DNA from: Bacteroidales bacterium
GTDB taxonomy: Bacteria; Bacteroidota; Bacteroidia; Bacteroidales; Muribaculaceae
Direction of reading: 5' to 3'
Assembly: GCA_004552395.1 (NCBI GenBank)
Contig: SFOK01000099.1
Coordinates: 1 to 6,926, forward strand
DNA length: 6,926 bases
Both the position numbers and the translations under genes were made by a program. How positions within the stretch are numbered: the stretch's first letter is position 1; every line of letters starts with the position of its first letter. The notes under the pieces were generated by a model. It did not search any database, was not told where the DNA came from, and was given only the letters and a program-made list of their open reading frames with translations. Below are positions 1 to 6,926 of this stretch, in pieces.

Positions 1-95
1 GCGATCTGACCGCAGAACGCCTGCTGGAATGGCGCGTTGTCTGCGCTGAAAGCAGCAACGGCCGCTGTGGCCAGTGTGAGTAAAAATTTCTTCAT
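1..95 (-). CDS. 5' end of a secreted or envelope protein, function unknown (partial)
   Basis: Read on the minus strand, an ATG at 95-93 opens a frame that stays open to the window edge (31 codons plus two bases). The first 18 residues, MKKFLLTLATAAVAAFSA, form a typical Sec signal peptide: a lysine pair, a hydrophobic core at about residues 4-15, then small residues. Cleavage could fall after Ala15 (V-A-A) or Ala18. There is no lipobox cysteine, so a soluble periplasmic, outer-membrane or secreted protein is more likely than a lipoprotein. The visible mature part (about 13 residues, including Q24, Q25 and C28) is too short to assign a family. The gene is transcribed away from ruvA and shares the 96-525 control region with it. 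No Shine-Dalgarno sequence is obvious, which is normal in Bacteroidota. Seeing the start and signal peptide makes this a credible gene, but its product cannot be named. Confidence 0.75.
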   Translation of the reverse strand, partial: MKKFLLTLATAAVAAFSADNAPFQQAFCGQI

Positions 96-121
96 GACGA
101 GAAATTGGATTTAGAAAAATG

Positions 122-140
122 TAAATAAATTGTTTATTTA
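122..140. repeat. Perfect 8-bp inverted repeat with 3-nt spacer
   Basis: TAAATAAA and TTTATTTA flank a TTG spacer, giving two perfectly complementary 8-bp arms. It lies 27 bp upstream of the minus-strand start codon, so it would be in that gene's promoter or 5' leader. A partial extra copy of the motif (GAATAAAT) follows at 142-149. All pairs are A-T, so as an RNA hairpin it would be weak, and as a DNA operator it is only a possibility. In such AT-rich DNA an arm of this length could arise by chance. Confidence 0.4.
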
Positions 141-239
141 TGAATAAATGCAAGCTGAAAAAGTCTATTGGCAGATCTTGTGCACAAGGTTACAATAGAA
201 TGAAACTCTATCTCTATTTCCGTGTACAAAAATTCGGCA

Positions 240-247
240 CAAAATTA
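240..247 (-). promoter_or_regulatory. Possible -7 box for the minus-strand gene
   Basis: On the minus strand this reads TAATTTTG, a full match to the Bacteroidota -7 consensus TAnnTTTG. It faces the gene starting at 95 and would imply a 5' leader of roughly 140 nt. No TTG-type -33 element lies at the usual spacing, and the region is AT-rich enough for a chance match, so support is weak. Confidence 0.2.
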
Positions 248-316
248 CAAATAAAATTCTGTATGAGTTTAGTCTTAAATTATGTTATTCAACATAAATC
301 GGTGTAAAAATTTTCT

Positions 317-324
317 TACCTTTG
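317..324 (+). promoter_or_regulatory. Candidate -7 promoter box for ruvA-sprA
   Basis: TACCTTTG matches the Bacteroidota primary sigma factor -7 consensus TAnnTTTG at every fixed base. It lies at the boundary between AT-rich spacer and GC-richer leader, where a promoter would be expected, and points towards ruvA. Transcription would start near 330 and leave a leader of about 195 nt. A good TTTG -33 box is not visible at the usual distance, which lowers confidence. No comparable box is seen between ruvA and sprA, so this promoter may serve both genes. Confidence 0.45.
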
Positions 325-525
325 TAAAAAATTTCGCAATGCTGCGCACACCGTGCCCTCGGAAGCCTGCCGTTGCGCCGAGTGAAGGGATGCTCCGGAA
401 TAAAGATGATTCGGGATAATAAGTGAGTGTGGCAATTCAGCAGGCAATAAAAGACGGAACCGTGCGTGATACTGAGAAAGACTTCACATCATTCACGACC
501 CAGTGGACCAAGAAATTCAAATATT

Positions 526-1107
526 ATGATAGACTATATATCCGGCCCTATCGCCGAAGTAAATCCCACCGCAGCCGTGATCGACTGCTCCGGCATCGGT
601 TACGAGATCAACATCACGCTGCTCGATTACGCCACTCTTCAGAAGGAGAATAAGGCGAAGCTTTACATCCACGAGGCCATACGCGACGACGCTCATCTTC
701 TCTACGGTTTTCTCACGCGGCGCGGACGCGAGCTCTTCCGGTTGCTCATCAGTGTGAGCGGCGTGGGAGCCGGCACAGCGCGCCTGATACTCAGCGCAAT
801 GACGCCCGACGACCTGGCGGCCGCCATCTCTTCGGGCAACGATTCGGTGCTCAAAGCAGTGAAAGGGATCGGAGCCAAGACGGCGCAGCGCATCATTGTG
901 GATCTGCGCGATAAAATAAAAGCCGATGCGGGAGCGTTAGTTACAAAGGGCGTGGCCCCGTCGGAAGTATTCGACGAGGCGCTCGGCGCGCTCGGAGTGC
1001 TCGGCTTCACCCGCCAGCAGTCGGAGAAAGCACTGCGCAAAGTGCTTTCGGCCGAGCCGGGCCTCAATGTAGAGCAGGCCATACGCCGCGCTCTGAGCAT
1101 CTTGTAG
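526..1107 (+). CDS. ruvA: Holliday junction branch migration complex subunit RuvA
   Basis: RuvA binds four-way DNA junctions as a tetramer and loads the RuvB motor, driving branch migration in recombinational repair before RuvC cleavage. The 193-residue product is close to the usual length (about 200) and shows all three domains. Residues 1-63 are the OB-fold, opening MIDYISGPIAEV, with G23-I24-G25-Y26 and the RDDAHLLYGF segment at 53-62. Residues about 65-130 carry two helix-hairpin-helix motifs, SGVGAGTA (78-85) and KGIGAKTAQRII (113-124). Residues about 146-193 are the RuvB-binding three-helix domain (EALGALGVLGF, 151-161). The acidic pin, Glu55-Asp56 in E. coli, aligns with Asp54-Asp55. 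The ATG at 526 is chosen because MIDYISGPI matches the family N-terminus; a GTG at 466 would add 20 residues unlike any RuvA. The sequence before the start is A/T-rich with no Shine-Dalgarno. sprA follows 109 nt downstream on the same strand, probably co-transcribed. Confidence 0.97.
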   Translation: MIDYISGPIAEVNPTAAVIDCSGIGYEINITLLDYATLQKENKAKLYIHEAIRDDAHLLYGFLTRRGRELFRLLISVSGVGAGTARLILSAMTPDDLAAAISSGNDSVLKAVKGIGAKTAQRIIVDLRDKIKADAGALVTKGVAPSEVFDEALGALGVLGFTRQQSEKALRKVLSAEPGLNVEQAIRRALSIL

Positions 1108-1216
1108 CATCACAGCACCCCCTCTCTCTTCTCCCCCGACAGAGCGGCGGCAGGTCAGGCAGTGAATCCGGCCCGGTACTGCGCTGCAGGCAGCTTTCCG
1201 CTCGCGAAGAGACCTT
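1108..1216 (+). other. ruvA-sprA spacer with possible RNA secondary structure
   Basis: The 109-nt gap begins with a C/T-rich run (about 1118-1138) and then has nested complementary segments. GAGCGG (1142-1147) can pair with CCGCTC (1198-1203), and inside it GCAGT (1159-1163) can pair with ACTGC (1178-1182). No U-tract follows, so it does not look like an intrinsic terminator, and no TAnnTTTG promoter box is seen. It is best read as the sprA leader within a shared transcript. The pairings are short and were found by eye, so their stability is unknown. Confidence 0.35.
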
Positions 1217-1300
1217 ATGAATACAGGCAGATACAAAAATATGATCGTAGCCGGCGCGGTAGTGGCTCTATCGTGCCTGCCTATGCTTTTTGCGTCGGGC
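1217..1300 (+). other. Sec signal peptide of SprA
   Basis: The first 28 codons of sprA encode a signal peptide. The n-region MNTGRYKN carries Arg5 and Lys7, a hydrophobic core runs from Met9 to Phe25, and A26-S27-G28 precedes Gln29, the likely first mature residue. Cys20 lies in the core in the context A-L-S-C. That is a poor lipobox and is followed by more hydrophobic residues, so lipidation is unlikely. The exact cleavage site is inferred. Confidence 0.75.
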
Positions 1301-4300
1301 CAGTATTACCAGCCTCAGCTCACGCCTCCGCCCACCAATCCTCCCACTCAGTATATCTCCGGCACCGAGATACCGGAAAGCATCGTGATGCCCTCGCCCG
1401 TGCAGACCACTCTGCCACAGTCGCTGGCCGACTACGAGGGACGCGAATATGCGGCCGACCTGCGCGACCCGTCGAACATAAAGACGGAAGCCACGTTCGA
1501 CCCGGCCACAGGTATGTATGTGATCCACACCAAGGTGGGACCGTATGACCTGGTTACGCCCTACTCCATGTCGGCGAGCGAATACCACCGCGTGCAGACC
1601 CGCAAGGATATGCTCGCCTATTACCGCGAACGCAACTCGGAGAGCTTCGAGAGCAAAGACAAGGAGCCGTTCAACATCCTGGACATGAACTTCTCCCTGG
1701 GCCCGCTCGAGAAAGTGTTCGGCCCCGGCGGTGTGAGACTCACCACTCAGGGCTCCATACAGCTCAATATGGGCATCAAGAGCAACAAGACCGACAACCC
1801 GGCGCTCCCGATCAACTCGCGTCGCAAAACCTTCTTCGACTTCGACCAGAAAATACAGGCCACCATAGCGGCCTCCGTTGGCGATAAGATGAAGTTCAAC
1901 ATGACCTACAACACCGACGCTACATTCGATTTCGACTCCAAGAATCTGAAACTCGCCTACGAGGGTAAGGAGGATGAGATCATCAAGTCGATCGAAGCCG
2001 GTAATGTGAGCATGACTACAGGATCGCAGCTGATCCGAGGGAGCACGTCGCTGTTCGGCGTCAAAACCAAGCTGCAGTTCGGCAAGCTGACGCTGACCGG
2101 ACTTGTGTCGCAGCAGAACTCCGAGAGCAAGACCGTCAACACCAAAGGCGGCGTGCAGACCACCCCGTTCCAGATCTACGCCGACGACTACGACGCCAAC
2201 CGCCACTTCTTCCTGGGCCAGTTCTTCTACGACCATTACGACGAGTTCGCCTCGCGCCTGCCCTACGTCTCTTCCGGTGTGAACATAACCCGCATCGAGG
2301 TGTGGGTCACCAACAAGACAGGCAAGTACGATGAATCGCGCAACTTCGTGGGGTTCATGGACTTAGGCGAGGAGAGCCGTCTCGCTTCCGATTACTGGAC
2401 GCCTAATCCGGCCTATCCGCAGCCGTGCAACCAGAGCAACAATCTGCTCTCCGTCATCAAGTCGGATTATCCCGACGCGCGCAACATAAACCGAGTGACG
2501 CAGGCACTGGAGCCCCTGCAGAGCTACGGCATCACAGGCGGCCGCGACTTCGAGAAGGTGGAGTCGGCCCGTCTGCTCAGCTCCAGCGAATATACGCTTA
2601 ACGCCACTCTGGGTTACATCTCGCTGAAGGCGCAGCTCTCGAGCGACGAGGTGCTTGCCGTAGCGTATGAATACACATACAACGGACAGGTATATCAGGT
2701 GGGCGAGTTTTCCGGCGACGTCACAGCGACTTCAGACTGCCTTTTCCTGAAAATGCTTCGAGGCACCACCATTTCGCCGCGTCTGCCTATGTGGAAGCTG
2801 ATGATGAAGAACGTCTACTCCCTCGGCGCCTATCAGCTCCAGAAAGCCAAGTTCAAGCTCAACATCAAATATCTGAGCGACACCACCGGCACAGAGATCA
2901 ATTATCTGCCCGTGGGTACGATCGCCAACCAGCCGCTGCTTCAGGTCATGAACCTGGACCGCATCGACTCGAACCAGGAGTCGAACCCCGACGGATTCTT
3001 CGACTATATCGAGGGGTACACCGTGCAGTCGTCGTCGGGCAAGGTTATCTTCCCTGTGGCCGAGCCGTTCGGCTCCCATCTGCGCAAGAAGATAGCCGAC
3101 GACCGGCTGGCCGACCTCTACTGCTATCAGGAGCTCTACGACTCGACACAGACCGTGGCCCGGCAATTTGCCGACAAGAACAAGTTTCTGATGGAGGGCG
3201 AATACCAGGCCAGTTCCGGCGCCACTATCCGTCTGAACGCCATGAATGTGCCCCGCGGGTCAGTGATCGTGACCGCGGGAGGCGTCACACTGACCGAGAA
3301 CACAGACTATACCGTGGACTACACCATGGGTATAGTCACCATCACGAACCAGAGCATCATCGACTCCGGAACGAATGTGAGCGTCACCATGGAGAACCAG
3401 TCGCTCTTCTCCATGCAGCGCAAGACACTTCTCGGCCTTGACGCGCAGTATAAATTCAACAAAGACTTCACCTTAGGTGCCACGTTGCTGAATTTTTCGG
3501 AGAAGGCGCTCACCGAGAAGGTGAACATAGGCGACGAGGTGATCAACAACACCATGTGGGGCCTGAACCTGCAGTACAACACACAGTTCATGTGGCTCAC
3601 CAACCTGCTGAACCGTATCCCCACCGTCAACGCCACGGCACCGTCGACACTCAGCGTGCGTGCCGACTTCGCCCAGCTCGTGCCCCACAAGCAGAAATCG
3701 GGCACGAACCAGGGTTCCAGCTTCATCGACGACTTCGAGACCACTCAGACCGGACTCGACCTGCGCAGTCCTTACTCATGGTTCCTGGCCTCAACGCCCT
3801 ACGATCCGGGACCCGACGCTCTCTTCCCCGAAGCCGGTCTCTCCGACAATCCCGACTACGGCAAGAACCGCGCGCTGTTGGCCTGGTACTACATAGACCG
3901 CATTTTCACGCAGAAAGGCTCGACCCGTGTGCCCGGCTACCTGAAGAACGACCGCGACCAGCTCTCCAACCCCTACGTGCGCGAGGTGCGTACCCGAGAG
4001 ATATTCCCTAACCGAGAGCTCAACTACGGCGAATCGCAGACCATACAGACACTCAACCTCTCGTTCTATCCCAAAGAGCGCGGCCCCTACAACCTCGATG
4101 CCGAGAATATAGCCACCGACGGCTCGCTCCTCAACCCCGAGAAGCGATGGGGCGGCATCATGCGCCGCATGGACAACACCAACTTCGAGAGCTCCAACGT
4201 AGAGTACGTGCAGTTCTGGCTTCTTGACCCGTTCCTCGACGACAATAACCCCAACAAGGAGGGCGGCGACCTCTACTTCAACTTCGGCGAGATCAGCGAG

Positions 4301-6926
4301 GATATCCTCAAGGACGGAATGAAGAGCTACGAGAACGGACTTCCCATCGACGGCAACGACCAGTTTATGCGCGAGACCAACTGGGGCCGCGTGAGCTCGC
4401 AGAACTCTCTGACCTACGCGTTCGAGAACGCAGAAAATGCCCGTCCGCTTCAGGATGTGGGTCTCGACGGCCTCCCCAACGACGAAGAGTTCTCCTTCCA
4501 CACATACTCCGACTATCTGGACCGTCTGCGCACAAGAATCGACGCCGGCACCATATCCACCATGCAGGACGATCCGTTCAGCGCCTTCTCCGACCCCGCC
4601 GGAGACAACTACCATTTCTACCTCGACCCCTATTTCGACGAACACCGCACCGGCATTCTGGACCGCTACAAGCATTACAACGGCACCGAAGGGAACTCGC
4701 TTTCGCCTGACCAGAGCAGCAACCCTTACTATCAGTCGGCGCGCACCGTTCCCGATGTGGAGGATATAAACCAGGACAACACGCTCAACGAATACGAGCG
4801 CTACTTCCAGTACAAAGTCTCGATCCGCCCCGAAGACCTCGAGGTGGGCAAGAACTATATAGCCGACAAGCAGGAGAGTCTGCAGACGCTCCCCAACGGC
4901 GAAAGCAAGGTGATGGTATGGTATCAGTTCAAGATACCTCTGAGCGCGCCCGAGAAGATCGTGGGTGGCATCTCGGACTTCTCCACCATACGCTTCGCCC
5001 GTATCTTCATGACCGGCTTCAAGGAGACCACTCACCTGCGTTTCGCCACCCTCGAGCTTGTGCGCGGCGAATGGCGCGACTACAAGTTCAACCTCAACTC
5101 GCGCAACGACTCCCCGGCCGAGGGAGAGCTCGACGTCTCCACCGTGAACATCGAGGAGAACTCCGGCAAAGAGCCCGTGAACTATGTGCTTCCTCCGGGT
5201 GTGAACCGAATCCAGGATCCGGGTCAGGCTCAGGCCACACAGCTCAATGAGCAGTCCATGGCTCTGGAGGTGAAGGGCCTGCAGCCCGGCGATGCCCGCG
5301 GTGTATACAAAAACACGCAGCTCGACCTGCGCATCTACCGCCGTCTGCAGATGTGGGTACACGCCGAGGCGCCCGTGATGGACAAGACGAACCTCAAGAA
5401 CGGCGATCTGGCTATCTTCGTGCGCGTGGGTTCCGATGTGAAGAACAATTATTACGAGTACGAGATACCGCTCGAACTAACCCCTGCCGGGCGCTACAAC
5501 AACATGAGCTCGGCCGACCGTCGCATCGTGTGGCCCGAGGCAAACTACCTCAACATACCTCTCGATATCTTCACCAAGATAAAGACCGAGCGCAACCACG
5601 ACAAGAGCGCCGGTGTGGACGGCGTGGGCTTCAACCGCATCTACTCGGCCCACGATCCTGACAACGAGAAGAACACCGTCTCGGTGCTCGGTAACCCGTC
5701 GCTGAGCGATGTGAGGGTGCTTCTGATCGGTGTGCGCAACAAATCGAATTCGGTGAAAGACGGCGCCGTCTGGGTCAACGAGCTTCGAGTGACCGACTTC
5801 AACGAGTCGGGCGGCTGGGCGGCTAAAGCCACTGTCAATCTGGGCGTCTCGGATGTGATACAGCTCAACGTTGGAGGCCACAAGGAGACAGCCGGTTTCG
5901 GCGGTGTGGACCAGGGACTCTCCGACCGTCGTCTCGACGACTACGAGCAGTACAATGTCGCCGTGCAGGCTGACCTCGGCCGCTTCCTTCCTCCCAAAGC
6001 GAAGCTCAACGCGCCGATCTACTACTCATACTCCAAAGAGAAGACAACACCCAAATACAATCCTCTCGACCAGGATATCCTGCTCAAGGACGCCCTCGAC
6101 GCGGCCACCACGAAGCATGAGCGCGACTCGATCAACGACTACGCCGTGACCCGCAAGACGGTGGAATCGTTCTCGCTCTCCGGCTTCCGCTTCAATGTGC
6201 AGAGCAAGAACCCGATGCCGTGGGATCCGGCCAACTTCACCCTTTCGTTCTCCTTCAACAAGCAGAAGAACTTCGATCCTACCACCGAATACGAATACAC
6301 CAACGATTACAAAGGCTCGTTCCAGTACAGCTACAACCCTTATGTGAAAGGCATCAAACCGTTCGGATGGATCAAGAGCAAGAACAAGAACCTGCGATTC
6401 CTTAAGGAGTTCGAGATCAACTGGCTGTTCAACTCGCTGACATTCTACACAAACATGTCGCGCTATTATTACGAGCAGCAGACCCGCTCCGAGGTCGATG
6501 TGGATTTCCAGCTTCCTGTGCAGGTGAGCAAGAACTTCTACTGGGACCGCCAGCTGAACCTGACATGGAACCTGACCAAGAATCTGAACTTCACGTTCAA
6601 CTCCAACACCACAGCCCGCATCGAAGAGACCGTGGGCGCCGTGAACCGCAAGCTGTTCCCCGATAAATACAAGGAATGGCGCGACACGGTGTGGAACTCC
6701 ATAAAAGGATTCGGCACTCCCTGGAACTATAACCAGACCTTCACGGCCACCTACCGCGCACCGTTCTCGAAGATACCTATCCTAGACTTCCTCAACGGCA
6801 ACATATCCTACAACGCCACGTACCGCTGGGACCGCGGCGCGACAATCGACGACATCTATCTCGGCAACGAGATACAGAACCAGGCTACATGGAACGCCGA
6901 CGCGCGTTTCAACTTCGAGCAGTTCT
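1217..6926 (+). CDS. sprA: T9SS outer-membrane translocon SprA (Sov), 3' end beyond the window
   Basis: SprA (Sov in Porphyromonas) is the translocon of the type IX secretion system. It is a single-chain barrel of about 36 strands in the outer membrane, through which folded cargo leaves with help from PorV and a plug protein. The frame is open for 1,903 codons without an internal stop. The family is usually about 2,300-2,500 residues, so roughly the last quarter is missing. ATG 1217 is the first start after an in-frame stop at 1163-1165; Met9 would lose the basic n-region.

After the signal peptide come family-typical segments: FGPGGVRLTTQGSIQLNMGI (168-187), SIEAGNVSM (258-266), LFGVKTKLQFG (279-289), KVNIGDE (768-774), APSTLSVRADFAQLVP (808-823), FIDDFETTQ (836-844), QFWLLDPF (999-1006), DVGLDGLPNDEE (1080-1091), RYKHYNGTEGNS (1150-1161) and DVEDINQDNTLNEYERY (1180-1196). 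The two N-terminal blocks (about 168-300 and 768-823) resemble the repeated SprA_N region. From about residue 1600 alternating aromatic/polar strands suggest barrel. The mature part has only three cysteines (404, 508, 636). It sits 109 nt after ruvA. Family assignment is by motif recall, without a search. Confidence 0.96.
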   Translation, partial: MNTGRYKNMIVAGAVVALSCLPMLFASGQYYQPQLTPPPTNPPTQYISGTEIPESIVMPSPVQTTLPQSLADYEGREYAADLRDPSNIKTEATFDPATGMYVIHTKVGPYDLVTPYSMSASEYHRVQTRKDMLAYYRERNSESFESKDKEPFNILDMNFSLGPLEKVFGPGGVRLTTQGSIQLNMGIKSNKTDNPALPINSRRKTFFDFDQKIQATIAASVGDKMKFNMTYNTDATFDFDSKNLKLAYEGKEDEIIKSIEAGNVSMTTGSQLIRGSTSLFGVKTKLQFGKLTLTGLVSQQNSESKTVNTKGGVQTTPFQIYADDYDANRHFFLGQFFYDHYDEFASRLPYVSSGVNITRIEVWVTNKTGKYDESRNFVGFMDLGEESRLASDYWTPNPAYPQPCNQSNNLLSVIKSDYPDARNINRVTQALEPLQSYGITGGRDFEKVESARLLSSSEYTLNATLGYISLKAQLSSDEVLAVAYEYTYNGQVYQVGEFSGDVTATSDCLFLKMLRGTTISPRLPMWKLMMKNVYSLGAYQLQKAKFKLNIKYLSDTTGTEINYLPVGTIANQPLLQVMNLDRIDSNQESNPDGFFDYIEGYTVQSSSGKVIFPVAEPFGSHLRKKIADDRLADLYCYQELYDSTQTVARQFADKNKFLMEGEYQASSGATIRLNAMNVPRGSVIVTAGGVTLTENTDYTVDYTMGIVTITNQSIIDSGTNVSVTMENQSLFSMQRKTLLGLDAQYKFNKDFTLGATLLNFSEKALTEKVNIGDEVINNTMWGLNLQYNTQFMWLTNLLNRIPTVNATAPSTLSVRADFAQLVPHKQKSGTNQGSSFIDDFETTQTGLDLRSPYSWFLASTPYDPGPDALFPEAGLSDNPDYGKNRALLAWYYIDRIFTQKGSTRVPGYLKNDRDQLSNPYVREVRTREIFPNRELNYGESQTIQTLNLSFYPKERGPYNLDAENIATDGSLLNPEKRWGGIMRRMDNTNFESSNVEYVQFWLLDPFLDDNNPNKEGGDLYFNFGEISEDILKDGMKSYENGLPIDGNDQFMRETNWGRVSSQNSLTYAFENAENARPLQDVGLDGLPNDEEFSFHTYSDYLDRLRTRIDAGTISTMQDDPFSAFSDPAGDNYHFYLDPYFDEHRTGILDRYKHYNGTEGNSLSPDQSSNPYYQSARTVPDVEDINQDNTLNEYERYFQYKVSIRPEDLEVGKNYIADKQESLQTLPNGESKVMVWYQFKIPLSAPEKIVGGISDFSTIRFARIFMTGFKETTHLRFATLELVRGEWRDYKFNLNSRNDSPAEGELDVSTVNIEENSGKEPVNYVLPPGVNRIQDPGQAQATQLNEQSMALEVKGLQPGDARGVYKNTQLDLRIYRRLQMWVHAEAPVMDKTNLKNGDLAIFVRVGSDVKNNYYEYEIPLELTPAGRYNNMSSADRRIVWPEANYLNIPLDIFTKIKTERNHDKSAGVDGVGFNRIYSAHDPDNEKNTVSVLGNPSLSDVRVLLIGVRNKSNSVKDGAVWVNELRVTDFNESGGWAAKATVNLGVSDVIQLNVGGHKETAGFGGVDQGLSDRRLDDYEQYNVAVQADLGRFLPPKAKLNAPIYYSYSKEKTTPKYNPLDQDILLKDALDAATTKHERDSINDYAVTRKTVESFSLSGFRFNVQSKNPMPWDPANFTLSFSFNKQKNFDPTTEYEYTNDYKGSFQYSYNPYVKGIKPFGWIKSKNKNLRFLKEFEINWLFNSLTFYTNMSRYYYEQQTRSEVDVDFQLPVQVSKNFYWDRQLNLTWNLTKNLNFTFNSNTTARIEETVGAVNRKLFPDKYKEWRDTVWNSIKGFGTPWNYNQTFTATYRAPFSKIPILDFLNGNISYNATYRWDRGATIDDIYLGNEIQNQATWNADARFNFEQF

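Larger units (their letters stand above)
96..525. other. Divergent intergenic control region, AT-rich then GC-richer
   Basis: This 430-nt stretch separates the leftward signal-peptide gene from ruvA. From 96 to about 338 it is strongly AT-rich, with many A and T runs, stops in every frame and no convincing ORF. It contains the inverted repeat at 122-140 and candidate -7 boxes on both strands. From about 339 to 525 the composition becomes like that of the genes. That part probably forms the ruvA leader, with a 26-codon ORF (339-419) and an imperfect hairpin (394-401 pairing with 409-416, one mismatch, 7-nt loop). A GTG-started frame at 423-653 runs through the ruvA start and is judged spurious. 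No tRNA, riboswitch of a known class or insertion sequence is recognised. Confidence 0.7.

Noticed and set aside
466..525. N-terminal extension of ruvA from a GTG at 466
   Set aside because: RuvA proteins begin almost directly with the OB-fold strand (MI-x-x-I/L-x-G). The ATG at 526 gives exactly that, while the extra 20 residues have no family counterpart.
423..653. GTG-started 76-codon frame crossing the ruvA start
   Set aside because: It overlaps ruvA by 128 nt out of frame, and its second half is Arg/His/Ser-rich as out-of-frame RuvA would be. There is no homology that I recognise.
1108..1216. Intrinsic terminator between ruvA and sprA
   Set aside because: Complementary segments exist, but no U-rich tract follows any of them, so the hallmark of rho-independent termination is missing.
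1217..1300. Lipoprotein signal in SprA (Cys20)
   Set aside because: The context A-L-S-C is a poor lipobox and the hydrophobic stretch continues past the cysteine to Phe25. A standard signal peptidase I site near residue 28 fits better, and SprA is a barrel protein.
1268..2236. Antisense ORF of 322 codons opposite the start of sprA
   Set aside because: It overlaps the conserved SprA N-terminal region on the other strand and has the same biased composition without motifs. It looks like a shadow of the codon pattern.
3791..5362. Antisense ORF of 523 codons opposite sprA
   Set aside because: It lies wholly within the sprA coding frame, which shows clear family motifs through this region. Its translation is low-complexity (rich in V, G, L, A, E, H) with no recognisable domain, as expected for the complement of GC-rich codons.
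1..6926. Mobile elements, CRISPR arrays, tRNA/rRNA genes or a novel multi-gene system
   Set aside because: No terminal repeats, transposase motifs, regularly spaced repeats or RNA gene signatures were seen. Apart from the leftward gene fragment, the window is a housekeeping gene plus one known secretion gene.

Overview
The window most likely comes from a Bacteroidota (order Bacteroidales) chromosome. The evidence is a recognisable RuvA followed by the first three quarters of SprA/Sov, a giant protein confined to that phylum. A TAnnTTTG-type promoter element and start codons without clear Shine-Dalgarno sequences agree with this. The coding DNA is GC-rich at third positions but uses ATA for isoleucine quite often, and the leader DNA is very AT-rich. 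That mix would suit a gut Bacteroidales lineage such as Muribaculaceae, but this finer placement is only an impression.

Layout. Positions 1-95 carry the 5' end of a minus-strand gene for a protein with a signal peptide and unknown function. Positions 96-525 are non-coding: AT-rich up to about 338, then GC-richer. This stretch serves as the divergent control region and holds a perfect 8-bp inverted repeat, a plausible promoter -7 box for the rightward genes and a short leader ORF. Positions 526-1107 are ruvA (193 aa), complete. After a 109-nt gap with possible RNA secondary structure but no evident promoter or terminator comes sprA from 1217. It is open in a single frame to the end of the window (1,903 codons) and is cut off by the window edge, not by a stop codon.

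How the genes relate. ruvA and sprA are co-oriented and probably share a transcript, but they act in unrelated processes: Holliday-junction branch migration in the cytoplasm, and export of folded cargo across the outer membrane by the type IX secretion system (T9SS). The rest of the T9SS machinery is not in the window. I see no previously undescribed system here, nor any mobile element, CRISPR array, tRNA or rRNA. The large antisense and alternative-frame ORFs inside ruvA and sprA look like by-products of the GC-rich codon pattern.
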